Below the pieces are notes generated by a model that saw only the letters and a list, made by a program, of their open reading frames with translations, searched no databases and was not told the origin of the DNA. A DNA stretch of 64,000 nucleotides from Larix kaempferi (taxonomy: Eukaryota > Streptophyta > Pinopsida > Pinales > Pinaceae). The DNA lies in contig BSBM01002100.1 in the NCBI GenBank assembly GCA_027924585.1, positions 310,001 through 374,000 on the forward strand, given 5' to 3'. The position numbers and the translations under genes are program-made. Shown piece by piece: positions 49,015-61,116 of the stretch (positions are counted from its first letter, which is position 1; the number at the start of each line of letters is the position of its first letter).

Positions 49015-51252
49015 TGTAATGCCTCTCAAGGGAATTAAGAATTTTAAACTAATTAAGTATCTATTTTTCTTTATTTATTTTTGAAATGTATAAGAGTGTC
49101 AATACAAGCTCAATATACATCATGTAACCATAGCAACATATAAACAACACATAAGCATTTTACAATAGCATCTAACAAATTTACAACATTCTATAAACAA
49201 TTTGAAACCACAAGAAAAGTACCTCTATATAAGAATGTGACGAAGTCCAAACTGAAGAAAGCTTCCTTCTTCATCTTAAGTTGCTTCTATATTCATTTCC
49301 CAAAGTGGAACCACGGTTTACCTCCCAGCCAACTAGGGGCCTAGTCGGCTCCCTAGCCCTAGGAAGCCATCTAAATGGTCCCATCCAAATGGTTCCTGGC
49401 CCTCTGTGCCCAAGACCCCCAGAGAACAGAACAGTGATGCACCAGTAGGCTATGTATCAAATCTTCCAAGAGTTCTCAAACTCTTCCAACTCTTCAAAAC
49501 TTCTCATACCCCAAAATACCCAAAATTCTCCATCCTAGAATACTCTCACCAAAATAATCTTCAAGAGAAAAGAACCCCCCTCCTTCCACTCTCATGTCTC
49601 ATATTTATATCAAAAATCCTCATCATCCTCCTCATCCATCAATAAATTCCCATAAATAATTATGATCAATCAATAAATTCATTTTCTCCAAAAAATAGAA
49701 ATTTGATTTAAATAATTAAAATATTAATAGACATGGATGCAAAGTCTCACTTGTCATGCTTCCATCTTAATGCAACTATGACAACCATTTTCTAAAAATT
49801 TGTGCAAATCCTATCTATCCATTTATTTATATTATCTTTTCATTCATAAGTCAAATAAGATATTTAAATATACTATATTATACTAAGACATATTTTGTAT
49901 TATATGTATATAATTATATATGTTATTTAATAATCCAATCAATTTATATAAATCTAAATCATATTAAACAAGTCAACAAACTCATACTTTCAACACACAA
50001 GTAATGCTTTCATCAATTCGTCAACCAAGTTACTAATAGATAATATAATCATATTAATTTATTCATCGATCGACCAATCATAGTAATGTAATCACGAATT
50101 GACGTATGCATGGCCAGTGCACACGTCTTAAGCATGTGTACTAATAATCACATTTAATGCTCCTAATAAATCATTATTACATCCTCACAAACAACATATA
50201 GAAGAACAATTAAAAACTGCATCATTCATCATTCATAATCATTCATACAGAAACAATAAGACAAAATTAGATAAACATAATGGTGAAATCAAACATATAA
50301 TCATGATGGTTAATAACAATCAAGAACACCATCCAATCCATCATTGGTACCATCCATCACATCAGAAATCCAGCCCCCAAATCACCACTACTTCCATCTC
50401 CTGACCTCACCATCCCGTCCTCTGCTGCAATATACTATGGCGTTGACTGCACGACCTAACCACATATAGAACCCGTAAGCGAAAGTGTCGATCGACTACA
50501 TCAACCAAGCTTCACCAGTAGGCATCCGCTAGTCGTCATCACACATCTATGGGAGTGCGCTACACAAACCTCCCATGACTCCAGGTTTCAGGGGATAAAC
50601 GGTGGGAAATTGCTCCACCCCCCCTAATGGTACTAGGGTCAACACCCTACATCAACCATACTATTCCATCACTGTTCTAAGGGGTCCCATCATTGAAAAA
50701 CCACTTTGGGAAAGTCACAATTCCTGTCAAAACTCACACTCACCCACAAGTCATAGAAATATTGGAATTCACAATTAAATAGCATGAAATTTGATATAAC
50801 ATCATTATATTCATGATGTTTAATACATCTCATGCCCCTTGGCAATATAGGAATCCTCCTATCTCATAGCCAATTAACATGTGGAATAGTTCATCATTAA
50901 CATGAGACATATATATAGAGCCATACCCAACTCTTTTAAGTGTTAATCCATTTCACTAATACAACATTTACAAATAATCATGTAAGTAGTTTTCCAAACA
51001 ACTAAATTAGCATTCCTCATATGGATATTCTATGTTCAATTTTGAATGTTCAAATGAAATAACATATTCATTGTCATTAATAAATTAAAACATTATATTC
51101 CATTTACTGTCCACACATAGGGAGTCCATATATTCACATAACAATAGTCTTAGTCAACTTAGATGAGTCTAACATATAATAAACAAATGAAAATGTTAAG
51201 CTAATTCACATTAGAGTTTTAATTACTAAGTGTGCAATTATGGGGCATTACA
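49015..51252 (-). repeat. 5' LTR of element D
   Basis: 2238 bp, matching 38992-41219. Its outer end GGCATTACA (plus strand) is followed by the target duplication ccact. Confidence 0.93.
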
Positions 51253-52560
51253 CCACTAAATCATCAAAATAACCATTCCACTTGTAACCATCTTTACTAA
51301 CCGGTTTAACATCTTACAAAGATCCCATCCTAGGTGTAAATCCACTACAAACCCTTGCTATCCCGGGAGATATGCCATTACAAAATAGACTATCGGGCTT
51401 AATAGAAACTAATTCGCGGCTCGAAAAATAAAACATACACTAATTATCGGCTCGAAGCCATTGCGAAACCAACACAAAATCATTATGAAGTGATGCCACA
51501 AAACAACAAGGAAGAGAGTAAAAATTACTAGAGTGGGTCTATCATTGGACGTGCAAACTCCTCCTGAGTTTCTTCATTACGGGTCCACGAGGAATGATCA
51601 GGGTTCATCGCAGGAGATGAGTTGTGCATCGAATTAGAAATGAAGGAAACTTTGGCCAACTCCCTCAGCCCGTCCATGTCGACCATATTACGCAACATAT
51701 CCTCCTTAAATTTCTTGACAATTTGCACTACCAGATCCCCAAAGCTTACTTGTTCTAACATCACTTTATCCAGAATCCGCCTCAATATCCAATATGGTTC
51801 AAGAGAAGCCTCCATTCTATGGTCCTCAATTCTTCGCTTCACCTCAATGTCCTCCATATTCTAAATGGAGTCATTAATATGGGATGGGATACCCTCAATA
51901 TTTTTCGCCCCTACCTCCTCTTCCACCATGCCTCGCTCAAGTCTTCCTCTTCCCCCTCGATGACTTCACATTCTTTTGTAGGGGGCCATCGACATACAAC
52001 CAACTTTCATAAGAGTCGACCCCTTATCACCTTCCAAACAGACAGGCCTATGAAGTTTGACATCCCTCGTCCTCTTAACCACATCACCTTCCTCCTTAAA
52101 TACTTTCCTCCATACTCTCCCCCAAGAATCGCCATTTGCAGGCTTAATCAAATTGATAGGGAATAATTTAATGTCTCAGTGCAAGAACAAGCTGCCACTC
52201 CATCCCTCCTGCCTCTTTCCTCCATCTTGATGTCTCATGTTCCAAACGTACATTCTGATCCAATTCTTAACTACCTCTGATAGTGAACAAGATTGACTCT
52301 CCTCCATGGTGTCCTGTCTGCTTAAATGATCGCAACCTTCCTTCACCTCAGCCATTAAACCCCCCCCTCCTTGAACATCCTTCATTTAAACTCTTCCTCG
52401 CTCGTCGTCTAGAGTTCCATATTCTGACACACCTCGCTCTCTTTCTGGCTCCCCGTCGTCAGTTGCATGAGGGCCCCTCACCACTTGTACAACTGCATCC
52501 AGGAATTTGGCATCACAAATTTGGACATGTCACTGCATATTCAATTAAAATATTAAAAAT
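51253..52560 (-). pseudogene. degraded ORF of unknown family, copy 2 (longer)
   Basis: One minus-strand frame stays readable from about 52560 to 51528, about 345 codons, broken only by stops near 52388, 52176, 51966 and 51860. Keeping one frame between stops means it was once coding. Recognisable stretches are SWGRVWRKVFKEEGDVVKRT (about 52120-52060), RPVCLEGDKGSTLMKVGC (about 52050-52000) and MEDIEVKRRIEDHRMEASLE (51857 onward), the last also found in copy 1 (4537). The product is charged and helical in its C-terminal half. I do not recognise the family. A retroelement ORF1 or gag-like protein is one option, since a paralogous copy sits beside the same copia relic. Confidence 0.5.
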
Positions 52561-52599
52561 GAAAGAGCTTATAAAGGATTTGAATTACAAATCTATTGT

Positions 52600-53309
52600 T
52601 TGAGTTGATGTTAAAAGGTTGTTGTTTAGGTAAGCAACACATCTTCTTTCTTAACAAAATAGTGACAAAAAATGGTGAACGAAAGGAATTAATACATTAA
52701 ACAAATTGCAAACCATTGCAGATAATAACATGTGGAAAGAGACATGTACAAAGGAAAGAGGTATTTTATTACCTTCACTGCTAATTTCTTTAAAATGACG
52801 TTTGTTCATTTTCTTTTGGTGAGAAGCACTTAGAAAAACCTTTCAAATGGCCTAGGTTTGATAATAGAGATAAATATACCTCCAATGTTTAAAAAAAATA
52901 AAGTACAAAGCAAAGATTGAGGTATAGCACACTCGTTTCATCTAGTATTATAGAAATACTCACGTACCCTTTTTTTAAAAATTATAATGGTTGTGTTAGT
53001 GCCACTTCATCAATGTTTAAATTATAATTTTGTTTGGAGTATCTTTGTGTGGAACTAAAATCCAAAATATATTATATTTAATTATATAGAATTTGTTTAT
53101 GTTTTTGATATTTTGTTTTTTCACTAATTTTTTATAAAAAAATTGTTTTTATTTTATTTAATTATATTTTTAATTTAAAATGAATTGATATAGATATAAA
53201 ATTGAAGTTAGATATTAAAAAAAAGTGCATGATTTCTATAATTATAAAAAATAAATCATGTTTTGATTTTTCTTAAATTTAAGTAAACAAGGTAATGATT
53301 TAAAACATA
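52600..53309. other. AT-rich, no gene seen
   Basis: Low-complexity A/T runs fill most of this stretch. Confidence 0.6.
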
Positions 53310-55345
53310 GAGTAAGAATGAAAATATTGCAACAGAATAAAGGGATTAAGTATTGAAGAGATCTCACTTACACACATATTTTTTGTAGATGATGCTATGT
53401 TTTTTTAAGGGGATTCAGAAATGGAGACACTAGCTCTCTAGGAGATTTTGGAACAATTTAGTTAGGCTACATGAATGCTTTTAAACTTAGGAAAGTCAGC
53501 GTGCTATTATAGCAAGATGGAGAACCATCAGATGCAAACTTTTCGTAATAGAATGTCGATGGATCAATTCCCTTTATTAGAGGGATTTAAGTATATGGGT
53601 TTTTTCCTTAAACCTAACTGCTATGTCAAAGTGGATTGGGAATCGACGATCAATAAGGTGGAAAGGAGAATTACCTTATGGTGTAACATGTATTTATCAC
53701 GAGGAGGTAAATATGTGCTGATACAAGCGGTGCTCAATGCTATTCATGTCTATTGGATGATTTTAGCTTCTATTCCAGAAGGAGTTGTACATTATTTAAG
53801 ACGGATTTTTCTTTTTAGAGGTTTTTATGGAAAGGTAAAACAAACTCAGGGAGGTAGACTGGACAACATGGACTACAGTTGCAAAACAAAAGAATCAGTG
53901 AGGTTGGGGCTTGAAGGAGCTCCATCGATTTGGAAAATCATTGACATCAAAGTCTACTTGGAATTTTATCACTAAGGAAGGTAAATGACAATTTATACTT
54001 AAAGCTTAATATTTGAAGAATTTGTCTATTCTGGGATGGATCAGGGCCCGTGTCAAGGATTGTAAAGTAGGATCTATGGTTTGGAAGGCCATTGTAGGAG
54101 TCTTTCCCGTCATTGGGGATTTAGTGACTTGGGTTGTTGGAGATGGTAATAAAGCCATACTGGGAAAGGATAAAATAGTGGGAGTAATAAACCAGAGAAA
54201 CCTGCCGGAAGGTATGATTAAGCATCTCAACGATCGAGGCTTTATATTCCTACAGGATGTAGCTGGGATTGGTAGACCCATCAATTTCATCCAGAATTGG
54301 AGATCTGCTTTAGAACTTGATTTATGATAGATGGGTAGAAAGCTGGAATCTATGGATTTTTTACATGAATAAAGGGTTCATCAAATTAAAGGAGACTCCA
54401 GATTCCTTGGTCTCGGAGGAAATTTGCCTTTCATATTGCATAATATCTTTTCTAGAGTAACCGGGCTATCCTAGATTGCTAGTGGTGGAAACCTCTTTGG
54501 CAAGTTCAAGTTCCCAAAAGCATAAGATCTTTATGTGGCTGATTATGAGAGGGAATGTACTAACATGGGACAATTTGAGGAAAATAAATGTTGTGGGCCC
54601 ACCTAGTGTTGTCTTTGTAGGGGAGCGGAAGAAATTATCGAACATTTGTTTCTAGAATGTCCATTCCCTTGTCAAGTTTAGAAAGGATTGGAAGATAGCC
54701 TTCATCTCGTACGGCTATGGGAAGTTGATTCTATCGAAGGAAATTTCAAATACTGGTTTACGAATCCACTACTCAAATCCACAAGATGTATCCCTTACTT
54801 AGTTTTATGGAGTATATGGAAAGTTAGAAATGAAGCTATCTTTGAGAACACTCACTTATGTGGTTTCTATGTTATCTCTAATCTGCTAGCTACCTATAGG
54901 TTTTTTATAGACAAAGAAAGCAATTTTAAACCTAGGATTATGAAAGATATTTGTATAGATCATGTGGAATGTACAAGTTATTTTGACGGGGTTTGTGAGG
55001 AACCCGACAGAATCTGTGGTTTAGGGGGGGGGTATTCTTCTTCCAAAGAGGGAAGCCATAGAGTTCAAGGAAAATGGGGGTTTTGGATCAAATAATAGAG
55101 CATAAGGCTTGGCACTGAGAACACCAATGCAGATTGCAAGAGAGGGATGAGTGCACTCCCTCCATATTTTGGGGGATTCGGAATTATGGATCAAATTTAT
55201 GAAAAAAGAGCAGAGCATCTCAAACCTGAATCTCAAAGGTATAGGACAAAACTTTGACTTAATAGCGCAATCCTTCCAGGTCATAAAATATAACCATGCG
55301 TACAGAGAGTAGAACCAAACAAATGTCCATTCCAAAGAAGGTCTT
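53310..55345 (+). pseudogene. L1-type LINE ORF2 relic, copy 1 (RT, zf-RVT, RNase H)
   Basis: The sequence begins inside the RT domain: LTHIFFVDDAMFF (about 53367-53406) is the (F/Y)xDD catalytic motif, followed by LNLGKSACYY (53478-53507), FKYMGFFLKP and GGKYVLIQAVLNAIHVYW, all typical of plant L1 RT/thumb. Then come a WDNLRKI zf-RVT start (about 54565) and an RNase H start YFDGVCEEPDRICGLGGG (about 54978-55031). Further RNase H pieces are GDSELWIKFMK (about 55175) and HAYRE (about 55298). The endonuclease and the start of RT are missing. Frameshifts and stops break it. No poly(A) tail or target duplication is visible. Confidence 0.85.
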
Positions 55346-55483
55346 CTTCTTCCTACAAGACTTTGTGTGATGAACAGAAAAATGGGAGCAAGTAGGTAAT
55401 CTGAAGGAAAATTATGGACTTCATGTTCTGAAGATAAAGATTTCTTGTTAGAGGAATGTTAATGAATGATGATCGAAGGTTTT

Positions 55484-56080
55484 TTAAACTACTCTGCTGG
55501 AAACATCTATGACGTAAGAGAAACTTTTTTGAACAGTGCAATTTGTACCTGAAGGATGTAACCTATATTTCCTATCAATGAATAGGACATTGGTATAGTA
55601 ATGCCGATCAAATGGTCGAAAGCTGCCGGGATCCGTCTCTACTGTGTTGTTGTCCCCAGGCTTGGAGTCTCTCTTCAGTTTAGCTGCATAATATTTGTCC
55701 AAGCAGGGATCCATATCTCCTTTTCCTGTAAAATTGTAAAGCCTGCTACTAAAGGAGCTGTAGTGGGAAATCCCTATAGTGTGGGCGCCTACACCCAGTA
55801 TTGTTATATATAACTAGTGAGATTATGATGCCATAATGTAAATCAATCGCCGTATAACAAATCAGAAGAACATAGCCAGGTCCATGGCTGCCAAATATTG
55901 ATGTCAGTTGCGAGAAACTTGCGGTGGGCGGGGGAAGTTTAGTGAGAGCTTCGTTCTCGATAGACGCCGGTTGGAACGTTCCAAAATGGTCCACCCAACT
56001 GTATACTACAAAACTTGCAACTGCAGCTGTAGTTGTCTTCATGATATTCACAAACGCTGATTGCTTTGTAAAGTGGAATT
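55484..56080 (-). pseudogene. class III peroxidase fragment
   Basis: On the minus strand SIQLGGPFWNVPTG (about 56012-55970) is followed after a small deletion by IENEALTKLPPPTASFSQL (about 55960-55900), both typical of the region between helices D and F of secreted plant peroxidases. An intron-like gap ends at ..TGTAG, and the next exon opens with AHTIGISHYSSFSSRLYNF (from 55788; the proximal His of haem is in GAHTIG) and continues through DPCLDKYYAAKLKR to DPGSFRPFDRHYYTNVL (about 55590). The C-terminal part after this is lost, ending in an unrelated tail and a stop at 55484. The first exon with the distal His is not found. The 3' splice-like junction argues for a genomic rather than a processed origin. 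Confidence 0.8.
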
Positions 56081-56183
56081 CTGTTATTCCTATGACAAAT
56101 GTCATTATAACCTGGACAACGACACTATTTATAACCTGAATAATTGTGAGGGAGTTGCCTGTCGATTTCCTTAATGCAGGCAA

Positions 56184-57889
56184 AAAGACTATAAGAAAAC
56201 TCTTATAATTAATGGAGTTGCTGGCATATTCTTGAGTATTATTTCACAAGCGAGACTGCGAATTAATTGTTTACATAGAATCTCACTAACATGTCCTAAG
56301 TTTCGCATTTTTAATTTGAGGTACTATCTCCAGATTCTCTTGATGACTAAGCTATCCTGTCTGTTTCCAATTTTCATTAGCTGGCACTTTGATACCGTGT
56401 GCTACTACTGTCCACGATCATTTCACTTTTTTCTTTCTAATTCCTGAGCATGGAAGTCTTAACCAAGACGCGTTACCTTCGGGCATGGGACTAGCTCACA
56501 TGGTCACATCATTTTGTTTCCATTTGTCAGTTAAACATTATCGGGCAGTAGCCTTCATTATCTTTATTATTCGGCTAGTGGTATTCAATATCTACCTTCA
56601 TTGTAAAGCATTAAATTTTACCTTGCAGAATGGATAGTAAACGCCTTGTTATCTTGGTTTCGCGCTCGATAAAGGAAGCGAAACCAATTTCGATGCCTCG
56701 TTTTTCAAGTATATAAGAGACGGGAATGGCATTCTGGAGTCCGACCAGACTTTGGTTGGATGAGTCTGTGGTCATCTGTTTGGGCATCTGCTCTGGAAGG
56801 ACCTCTAATGGGCATCTGTTTGGCCATTCCGGTCAATACTGGTATGTATGTTCTGATGTTCTCCTCTGCTTTGTCCTCCCAATTTCATGTGTCTTTCTAA
56901 GATCTGAAATCTCATTAGCGATCTGTGATAATCACCTTTCTATGATAATCACCGCATATACATAAGAACAAAAAATGATGAGCTCTGCGTTTTTATTTTT
57001 AATTTTGTCGAAATAGAATCTAATCCCGGAATGAGTTTCTACCCACCTCTTTATTTTCAGTCAGTTTTAAATCGATCAAACCGTGCAGTTTTTATCATTT
57101 AGGAGATTTTGGCTTAATATGTGAGGATTAGCATTTCCTAGGAAAAGTTGGAACATAATTTGATAAATCGAAGGTTTCTAATAGATATACTGTACAAGGT
57201 TTGCAATAAGTGAAGTATGGATTCACCTTTCTCCCCATTTGAACACCGGGCCAGAAACATGGGAAGTGTTCACTAGATTCGGGTTTAAGAGACCTCATGG
57301 AAGGCATCCCATCAAACCTTCAAGTTGATCGCACCAACTCGCAGTTACGAACAACTACCTCTATTTGACTAAGGCCCAACCTTCATGGAAAATAAAAAAT
57401 CCGAATCCCCCAGAAAAGCAACGGCAAACTTTCTGATTAACTCGGTTCTCCGATGTAAACATGGATGGGATAGCATATTTAACTTCCATAAACAATAGGT
57501 GGGATATCATATTTAACTTCCAAGAGGGAGGAAACGTACAACTGTAGATTTCGATTCTACTCCATGACGGGTTCCATGTTCCCACTGCCACCATGAGGAT
57601 GAGTCGGCATTGTGGTCAGGATGAGTTATCCCTAAGCCATCTCACGATGAGTCGTCAGTGGGGTCATGCAGAGTTAATCTCCAACGCCAGCCTGTTCTCT
57701 TGCCGCAGAGGCGATTGCTGAGCATCTTGAATCATCAAAGAACCCTTTAATAGTTTCCTTCCACTCTCTACACGGCTGCAGCCACGGGCGTCGAGAGCGA
57801 TGGATCAACTCTTTGGCATTTCCAACTTAATGTTGCATCCTCTGCGGATCTTGGAATGTAGTTGGAATCTCGAGCAAGCCGCCCTTCAT
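56184..57889. other. no gene recognised
   Basis: Mixed-composition DNA upstream (minus strand) of the peroxidase relic. I looked for the missing peroxidase exons (distal His motif HFHDCF) and did not see them. ORFs of 70-80 codons here match nothing I know. Confidence 0.5.
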
Positions 57890-58866
57890 ACGATATATTT
57901 TTTTTTTTTTAATTAAAAAATGGGCATATAAATACATATATCATTGTGACTCTATTATAAAAAAAACTTCCTCGATGTAATCTCTTTTATTTAATATTTT
58001 AAATTTATTTAATTTTATTTAATATGTAAATTTTTAATAATTTTAATGTTTGTATTTATACTTGTAGCTTTTTACCTAATCATTAATCTATTTTATTCAA
58101 AAGGAACATAAATATAACTATGTTTTTACTTTTTTTTTTTATATACCTATCATTCAACAAAAAGAAAAAAGTAAATATAATTCTTAATACAATTAATTGT
58201 TTAAGAAAAAATTGATAAAACCATCTCCAAATGTTCTTTCCTATAAAGTAGTGTAACCTATTCCTTTCTTTATATATTTTTATTTTTATATTTTGTTAAA
58301 CTCACTCACATAAGAACACACTTCCACTCACACACACTTTCTATATATTAAAATTGATTTAATTATATATTTTACGAATTATATATGGACATAAAATATT
58401 AAATACTTTCTATACACTAAAATTAATTTAATCATATATTTATACACTATATACTCACTTTCTATATATTAAAATTGATTTAATTATATATTTTATGAAT
58501 TATATTTGCACATAAATACTAAATATTTTCTATACACATAAAATTAATTTAATCATATATTTTATACATTACATATGCATGGAACATTAAACAATTTATG
58601 TACACAAAAGTTGATTTAATCATATCATTTATGTATAACATATTTAAATAACACTAACACTATATTTTATGCCTTTATTTTTTTACATTTTTTTTGTCTA
58701 TATTTTAAAATGAAATTGATATAAAAAAAATTCTATTTAGAGATGTAGATGTGGATTTTTTTATGCATTTAAAATGATATGATATAGAATGAAATTTTGT
58801 TTATGTTTATGAGATGTAGTTATTGAATTTGTTTTTATTTGTTTGAAATTATTTAAATAATGATGT
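57890..58866. repeat. AT-rich stretch with about 121-bp tandem repeat
   Basis: The unit starting ctttctatatattaaaattg occurs at 58337 and 58458 with a decayed third copy from about 58525. Surrounding sequence is almost pure A/T. Confidence 0.7.
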
Positions 58867-61115
58867 ATTTAGAGAAAGAGGGGGGGGAATGGAGGGGGAG
58901 GGCGAGTGGGAGAGAGAGGGTGTGCAAGGGGGAGAGAGAGAAGGGGGGGACGGGGACGAGGACGCAGAGGTAGTGCGGGCAAGGGAAGGAAGACTGAGGG
59001 AGGGGTAGGGAGCAAGAGCGTGAGGGGGAAGGAGGGGGGAGAGGGAGGGGGAAAAAGGGAGAGGACAAGAGAGGGGGAGAGGGAGAGGGCGATGGGGAGA
59101 GAGAGGGGGGGGGAGGGGGGTTTAGCGGGAGGGGCAGAGGCAAGAAGGGGGGGAGGGATCGTGATGGGGCGAAAGCAGGGGGGATGGAGAGGGAATGGGG
59201 AGGATGAGGGGGAGAGGGGGAGAGTGAGGGAGGGGGGAAGGGATATAGGAAAGGGTAGGTAGGGATGGGGGAAGCGGGGCAAGAGGGGGTGTTGGGGAGG
59301 GATGGGAGAAGTGGGATAGGGAGGTGGGGTGGGAGGGGGAGGGAGAGAAAGAGGGGGAGAAGGAGAGAGATGAAGGGGGAGAGAGAAAGGGATAAGAGGG
59401 GGAGGGGGAGGGAGAAAGAGGGTGAAGGGGAGAGAAGGGGAGAGGGATGGGGAGGAAGGGGGAGGTAGGTGGAGAAAGAGTGCGAGGGAGGGAGAGGGAA
59501 AGTGAGAGAGGGGGAGGAATGGGGCTGGGGGTTAGGTGAAGGGGAGGAAGAGGAGGGAGAGGGAGGGATAGAGAGGGAATGGGAGATGGGTAAGTGAGGA
59601 CGGAGGGGTAGTGGGAGGGGTAAAGAGAGAGGGAGGAAGGGGGGGAGAGGGTGAGTGGGTGGAAGTGGGGGCAAAGAGAGGAGGGAGGGGGAAGGGATGT
59701 TGAGGGAGGGGGAATTATGATGTGGAGAGGGGCAAGCAAGGAGATGGGAGGGGAGGGTGAGAGGGGGGGGAGTGAGGGAGGGGGTTGGGGAGAGGGGGAA
59801 GAGAGGGACAAGGGGATGGGGGGAGGGGAGGGTTGTGGGAAGGAGTGGGAGGGAGCGAGAGAGGGAGGTAGGTGGAGGGAGTGGTGGAAGGGAGGGGGGA
59901 TGGAGAGTGAGGGATGTAATGGGAAGAGGAGATAGGGAGAGGGGAGGAGATGGGGGAGAAAGGGAGGGGGGGAAAGGAGGAGGGGGGGGAATTTCTAGGT
60001 AGAAAGGGGAGTGAGGGAGCGGCAGTAGGGAGCGGGGTGATGGGGAGACTGAGGATGTCGAGGGGACGGTTCATATATTGGTAGGGTGGAGAGGGGGGAA
60101 TGGGGGGGAGCTATATGGAGGGAGGGTGGGAGGGAGATGAGGAGACCGGGGGGAGGGGTAGAGGGAAGGGAAGGGGGATGGAGGTGGGAGAGTGTGTTAG
60201 GGGGGAATGAGGGAGTCGAAAATATTTTTAGGAGGGAGAGGGGAGGGAGGGTGAGGGAGGGAGGGGGGAGGTAGAGGGAGGGAGAGAGAAGGATGGTAAG
60301 AGGGAGGGAGAGGGGAGGGAGGGGGAAGGCAGTAGGGGAGATGGGGAAGGGGGATGATGGGTGAGCGAGAGAGGGAGGAAGGGGGGACTGGGGATGGATG
60401 GGAGATTTGTAGAGGGGGAGGGGAGGGAGGGAGAGGGAGAGGAGGAGAGCAGGGAAGCGGTGGAGAGGGAGGGGGAGGTGGGAGGAATAGGATATTGGTA
60501 GGAAGGAGAAGGGATGGGGGGAGGGGGAGGGAGAGAGGGGGGGGTGCGTGGAGGAGACGGGGGAGCGAGGTATGGGAAAAAGGTGGAGGGGAGGATTGAG
60601 ACGGGGATGGGGGATTATGGGTGAGTGAGAGAGAGAGGACCGGGGGAGGGAGCGATGGATGGGAGATTGGTAGGGGGGAGGGGGAGAGGTGGTGGTGATT
60701 GTGGGAGATGGTGGAGCGAGGTATGGGGGAAAGGGGGAGGGGTGGATTGGTAGTTGGGAGAGGGAAGGGGTGGAGCAGAAAGGGATGGAGGGGAAGGGGG
60801 ATGGATGCAGGGGGAAAGAACGGGGTGAAGGGGTGGAGAGGGGGAAGAGAGGGACAAGGGGAGGGGGAGGGAGGGGTAGGAGGGGATGGGGGGAGTGGAG
60901 GGTTGTTGGAAGGAGCGGGAGGGAGGGAGAGAGAGAGGGAGGTAGGGAGGGGGGGATGGAGAGTGAGGGATGGAGAGGGAAGAGGAGATAGGGAGAGGGG
61001 AGGAGACATGGGAGCGAGGGAGGGGGGAAAGGAGGAGGGGGGGAAATTTCTAGGTAGAAAGGGGAGGGAGGGAGCGGCAATAGGGAGCGGGGTGATGGGG
61101 AGACTGAGGAGCTCC
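58867..61115 (+). repeat. 2.2-kb polypurine (G+A) tract
   Basis: The plus strand is almost entirely G and A (gggagagg-type) for about 2.25 kb, with sparse T and C. The start is sharp after AT-rich DNA, and the end is sharp at LINE homology. A larger duplication is present: about 59780-60050 recurs at about 60836-61110, including the marker atttctaggtagaaaggg, a period of about 1.06 kb. The long Pro/Ser/Leu ORFs on the minus strand (up to 385 codons) and Gly/Arg/Glu ORFs on the plus strand are composition artefacts. Confidence 0.92.
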
Positions 61116-61116
61116 A

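Larger units (their letters stand above)
38992..51252 (-). mobile_element. large LTR element D without visible pol
   Basis: LTRs of 2228 and 2238 bp flank 7795 bp. The target duplication ccact is 38987-38991 and 51253-51257, and the paralogous empty site reads ccact once at about 3927-3931. The ends are TGTAATGCC..GGCATTACA. PBS (49001-49012) and PPT (41220-41234) are both read on the minus strand. The sequence before the 3' LTR (ttcgggatgaagtttcttgaagg on the minus strand in part) resembles the gypsy pol-end/PPT layout, but I find no gag, RT or integrase inside. It is probably non-autonomous. Confidence 0.9.

Noticed and set aside
52283-52603. Plus-strand 106-codon ORF
   Set aside because: It is antisense to the better supported minus-strand relic frame.
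55749-56183. 144-codon minus-strand ORF resembling a membrane protein
   Set aside because: Its central part is the peroxidase segment; the hydrophobic ends come from intron and frameshifted sequence.
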